Both the position numbers and the translations under genes were made by a program. A DNA stretch of 64,000 nt, taken from the NCBI RefSeq assembly GCF_002101595.1, contig NZ_LQOM01000050.1:60000-123999 (forward strand), given 5' to 3'. The notes under the pieces were generated by a model. The model saw only the letters and a list, made by a program, of their open reading frames with translations. It was not told the DNA's origin and made no database searches. Numbering within the stretch: position 1 is the first letter of the stretch; every line of letters begins with the position of its first letter. Positions 62,148 through 64,000 of this stretch are shown in pieces. The DNA is from Mycobacterium celatum. GTDB lineage: Bacteria; Actinomycetota; Actinomycetes; Mycobacteriales; Mycobacteriaceae.

Positions 62148-62972
62148 ATGACGCGGGCCGACGAGGTGCTCGCCCGGCACCCACACGTGGTTGCCCATCG
62201 CGGCGCGTCGGCAGCTCGGCCGGAACATACGCTGGCCGCGTACGATCTCGCGCTCAAAGAGGGCGCCGACGGCGTCGAATGCGACGTCCGGCTCACTCGG
62301 GACGGCCACCTGGTCTGTGTGCACGACCGCCGGCTGGACCGCACGTCCACCGGTGCCGGCCTGGTCAGCACGATGACCCTGGCGGAGCTGCGTGCACTGG
62401 AGTACGGGGCGTGGCACGACAGCTGGAGCCCCGACGGCGCACACGGCGACAGCGGCCTGCTCACACTCGACTCGCTCGTCGCGCTGGTGCTGGACTGGAA
62501 CCGGCCGGTGAAGATCTTCATCGAAACCAAGCACCCGGTGCGCTACGGCGCCCTGGTGGAAAGCAAGGTTTTGGCGCTGCTGCAACGCTTCCGGATCGCC
62601 ACGCCGGCTTCCGCAGACCGCTCTCGCGCGGTGGTGATGTCGTTTTCGGCGGCCGCAATGTGGCGCATCCGGGGAGCCGCGCCGCTGCTGCCCACGGTGC
62701 TGCTCGGCAAGGCCGCCCGCTATCTGGGCAGCAGCGCGGCCACCGCCGTCGGGGCCACCGCCGTCGGCCCGTCGATCGCGACGCTTCGCGAGCATCCCGA
62801 GCTCGTCGACCGCGCCGCAGCGCAGGGCCGCGCCCTGTACTGCTGGAACGTCGACCACTACGACGACGTCAGGTTCTGCCGGGAAGTGGGAGTGGCATGG
62901 CTGGCGACCCGCCACCCCGGCCGCGTCAAGGCCTGGCTGCAGGACGGTCTGACCGGCGCAGACCTGGACTAA
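62148..62972 (+). CDS. glpQ1: glycerophosphodiester phosphodiesterase
   Basis: 274 aa, as Mtb GlpQ1 (Rv3842c). GDPD motifs: VAHRGASAARPEHTLAAY with the catalytic His, GADGVECDVRLTRDGHLVCVHD supplying Glu, Asp and the second His, and KIFIETKHP. It hydrolyses glycerophosphodiesters to glycerol-3-phosphate and an alcohol. No signal peptide. It starts 4 bases after the preceding stop. Confidence 0.93.
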   Translation: MTRADEVLARHPHVVAHRGASAARPEHTLAAYDLALKEGADGVECDVRLTRDGHLVCVHDRRLDRTSTGAGLVSTMTLAELRALEYGAWHDSWSPDGAHGDSGLLTLDSLVALVLDWNRPVKIFIETKHPVRYGALVESKVLALLQRFRIATPASADRSRAVVMSFSAAAMWRIRGAAPLLPTVLLGKAARYLGSSAATAVGATAVGPSIATLREHPELVDRAAAQGRALYCWNVDHYDDVRFCREVGVAWLATRHPGRVKAWLQDGLTGADLD

Positions 62973-62981
62973 AGCCCCGCC

Positions 62982-64000
62982 CTACGGGCCGTCGAGGTCC
63001 GCCGCCGGCACGGGTGCATCGGCGGCCAGCGCGTCGAACAGGTGGGCCGCCGCGTCGTGGTCCCACACCACGACCGAGCCGGAGTCGTTGCCGGTGAACT
63101 CGCCGATCGGCACGGTCAGCGTGGTCGTCGAGCCGCGCAGCGACCAGCCCAACCGGGCAAGGTCCCAGACATGGTCGCCCGCATCGACGGTCAGGGCGTC
63201 GGCGGCCGCATGCGGCACCGAATACCAGCGCCACGGGTTGAGCCACACGCCCGGGCTGGCGGCGCGGTGCAGCAGCGCGGACATGAACTGCCGCTGGTTG
63301 ACCATCCGGTCGAGGTCGGCCCGTGGCGTCGCGCGGGTGCGGACATAGCCGAGTGCGTGGGGGCCGTCGAGCTTCTGACAACCGGCTGGCAGGCTGATGC
63401 CGGCCAGCGGATCGTCGATCGGTGTGGTGGGGCAGGCGGTGACTCCGCCGAGCGCGTCGACTAGGCCGGCGAACCCGCTGAAGCCGACTTCGACGTAGTG
63501 GTCGAGCCGCAATCCGGTGGCCTGCTCGACCGTCTGCGCCAGCAGTGGCGCACCGCCCATCGCGAACGCCGCGTTGATCTTGTCGCGCCCGTAGCCGGGG
63601 ATCGGCACGAAGGAGTCGCGCGGAATCGACACCATCGTCGTCGGGGTGGCCGACCCGATCGCCGGCACGTGGACCAGCAGGATGGTGTCGGTGCGGCCGT
63701 TGCCGATGTCGCCGCCGGTAGCCAGGGCCTGCTGCTGCTCGACGGTGAGACCCTGGCGGCTGTCCGACCCGACCAGCAGCCAGGTGGTGCCGCGCCCGGG
63801 GGCCGGACGGCCCGGATAGTCGGTCAGCACCGGCTGGCGGTGCAGGGTGGTGTCCATCCACAACGCGCCGCCCAGGATGCCGGCGCCGAACAGCAGCACC
63901 GCGATCAACAAGCGCAACGAAATCACTTGGCCCCATGCGCGTTTGCGACGCGGCCGTGGCCGGGCGGGGTGCGCCGGCGGTCGGCGGGTCGGCGGACACC
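62982..64000 (-). CDS. LytR-CpsA-Psr (LCP) family protein, N-terminus off the window
   Basis: At least 340 residues are visible; the frame stays open past GTG 63926 to the right edge, where an Arg-rich cytosolic stretch (RPRPRRKRAW) precedes the membrane helix (ISLRLLIAVLLFGAGILGGAL), so the true start is probably outside. LCP core: TILLVHVPAIG, VSIPRDSFVPIPGYGRDKINAAFAMGG, and YVRTRATPRADLDRMVNQRQFM with the catalytic Arg residues. LCP enzymes ligate arabinogalactan to peptidoglycan. It is convergent with glpQ1. Confidence 0.88.
   Translation of the reverse strand, partial: CPPTRRPPAHPARPRPRRKRAWGQVISLRLLIAVLLFGAGILGGALWMDTTLHRQPVLTDYPGRPAPGRGTTWLLVGSDSRQGLTVEQQQALATGGDIGNGRTDTILLVHVPAIGSATPTTMVSIPRDSFVPIPGYGRDKINAAFAMGGAPLLAQTVEQATGLRLDHYVEVGFSGFAGLVDALGGVTACPTTPIDDPLAGISLPAGCQKLDGPHALGYVRTRATPRADLDRMVNQRQFMSALLHRAASPGVWLNPWRWYSVPHAAADALTVDAGDHVWDLARLGWSLRGSTTTLTVPIGEFTGNDSGSVVVWDHDAAAHLFDALAADAPVPAADLDGP

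Overview
The window is a GC-rich chromosomal segment of a slow-growing Mycobacterium. The evidence is the actinobacterial-only genes (WhiB, EspR, EthA/EthR, PE/PPE, ESX type VII secretion), GTG starts, ATGA gene junctions, and a complete ESX-2 locus, a system known from slow growers. Many proteins match Mycobacterium tuberculosis (Mtb) genes in length and motifs, but the gene order differs, so it is not the Mtb complex. Locus names such as Rv3881c are recalled from knowledge, not searched.

Layout, left to right. (1) 1-10260: the distal end of an ESX-1 locus. An EspC/EspF-like and EspD/EspH-like pair and an MmpS-like membrane protein come first. The minus-strand block mycP1-eccE1-espB-espL follows, with espK and an extra 378-aa duplicated-domain membrane protein beyond it. 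The ESX-1 core (eccA1-eccD1, esxA/B) is not in view. (2) 10437-15791: a GNAT protein, a pirin, a three-gene secreted cassette headed by an EspC-like/lytic-transglycosylase fusion, an acyl-CoA dehydrogenase, and WhiB5. (3) 15935-19563: an XRE regulator, an NlpC/P60 hydrolase and small partner proteins (Rv0023-Rv0028-like). (4) 19633-37054: one long plus-strand unit, starting leaderless, with Rv3899c-, Rv3898c- and Rv3896c-like genes and then all of ESX-2: eccB2-eccC2-PE36-PPE69-esxD-esxC-espG2-eccD2-mycP2-eccE2-eccA2. (5) 37083-39775: a nitroreductase and SDR operon divergent from a SigI-like sigma factor, with matched ECF-type promoters. (6) 39782-64000: the conserved Rv3860-to-Rv3842c neighbourhood: MinD-like ATPase, gltB-gltD, a 46-aa small protein, a luciferase-like oxidoreductase, a PHP protein, dinB3 with a LexA box, ethR/ethA, rraA, an H-NS-like protein, CopC/YcnI, espR, a Mn2+ riboswitch with a GDT1-family exporter, sodA, a DnaA-box cluster, a rhodanese, glpQ1 and a truncated LCP protein.

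How it fits together. The secretion machines (EccB/C/D/E, MycP, EccA) sit beside their likely cargo (EspB, EspK, EsxC/D, PE/PPE) and beside secreted cell-wall enzymes. Those enzymes look modular: two kinds of ESX-type N-terminal header are combined with two kinds of peptidoglycan-hydrolase domain, and small EspL/YbaB-like proteins lie next to them. Regulators of ESX expression (EspR, an H-NS-like protein, a WhiB5-like protein) are in the same 64 kb. No tRNA, rRNA, CRISPR array or insertion sequence was seen.
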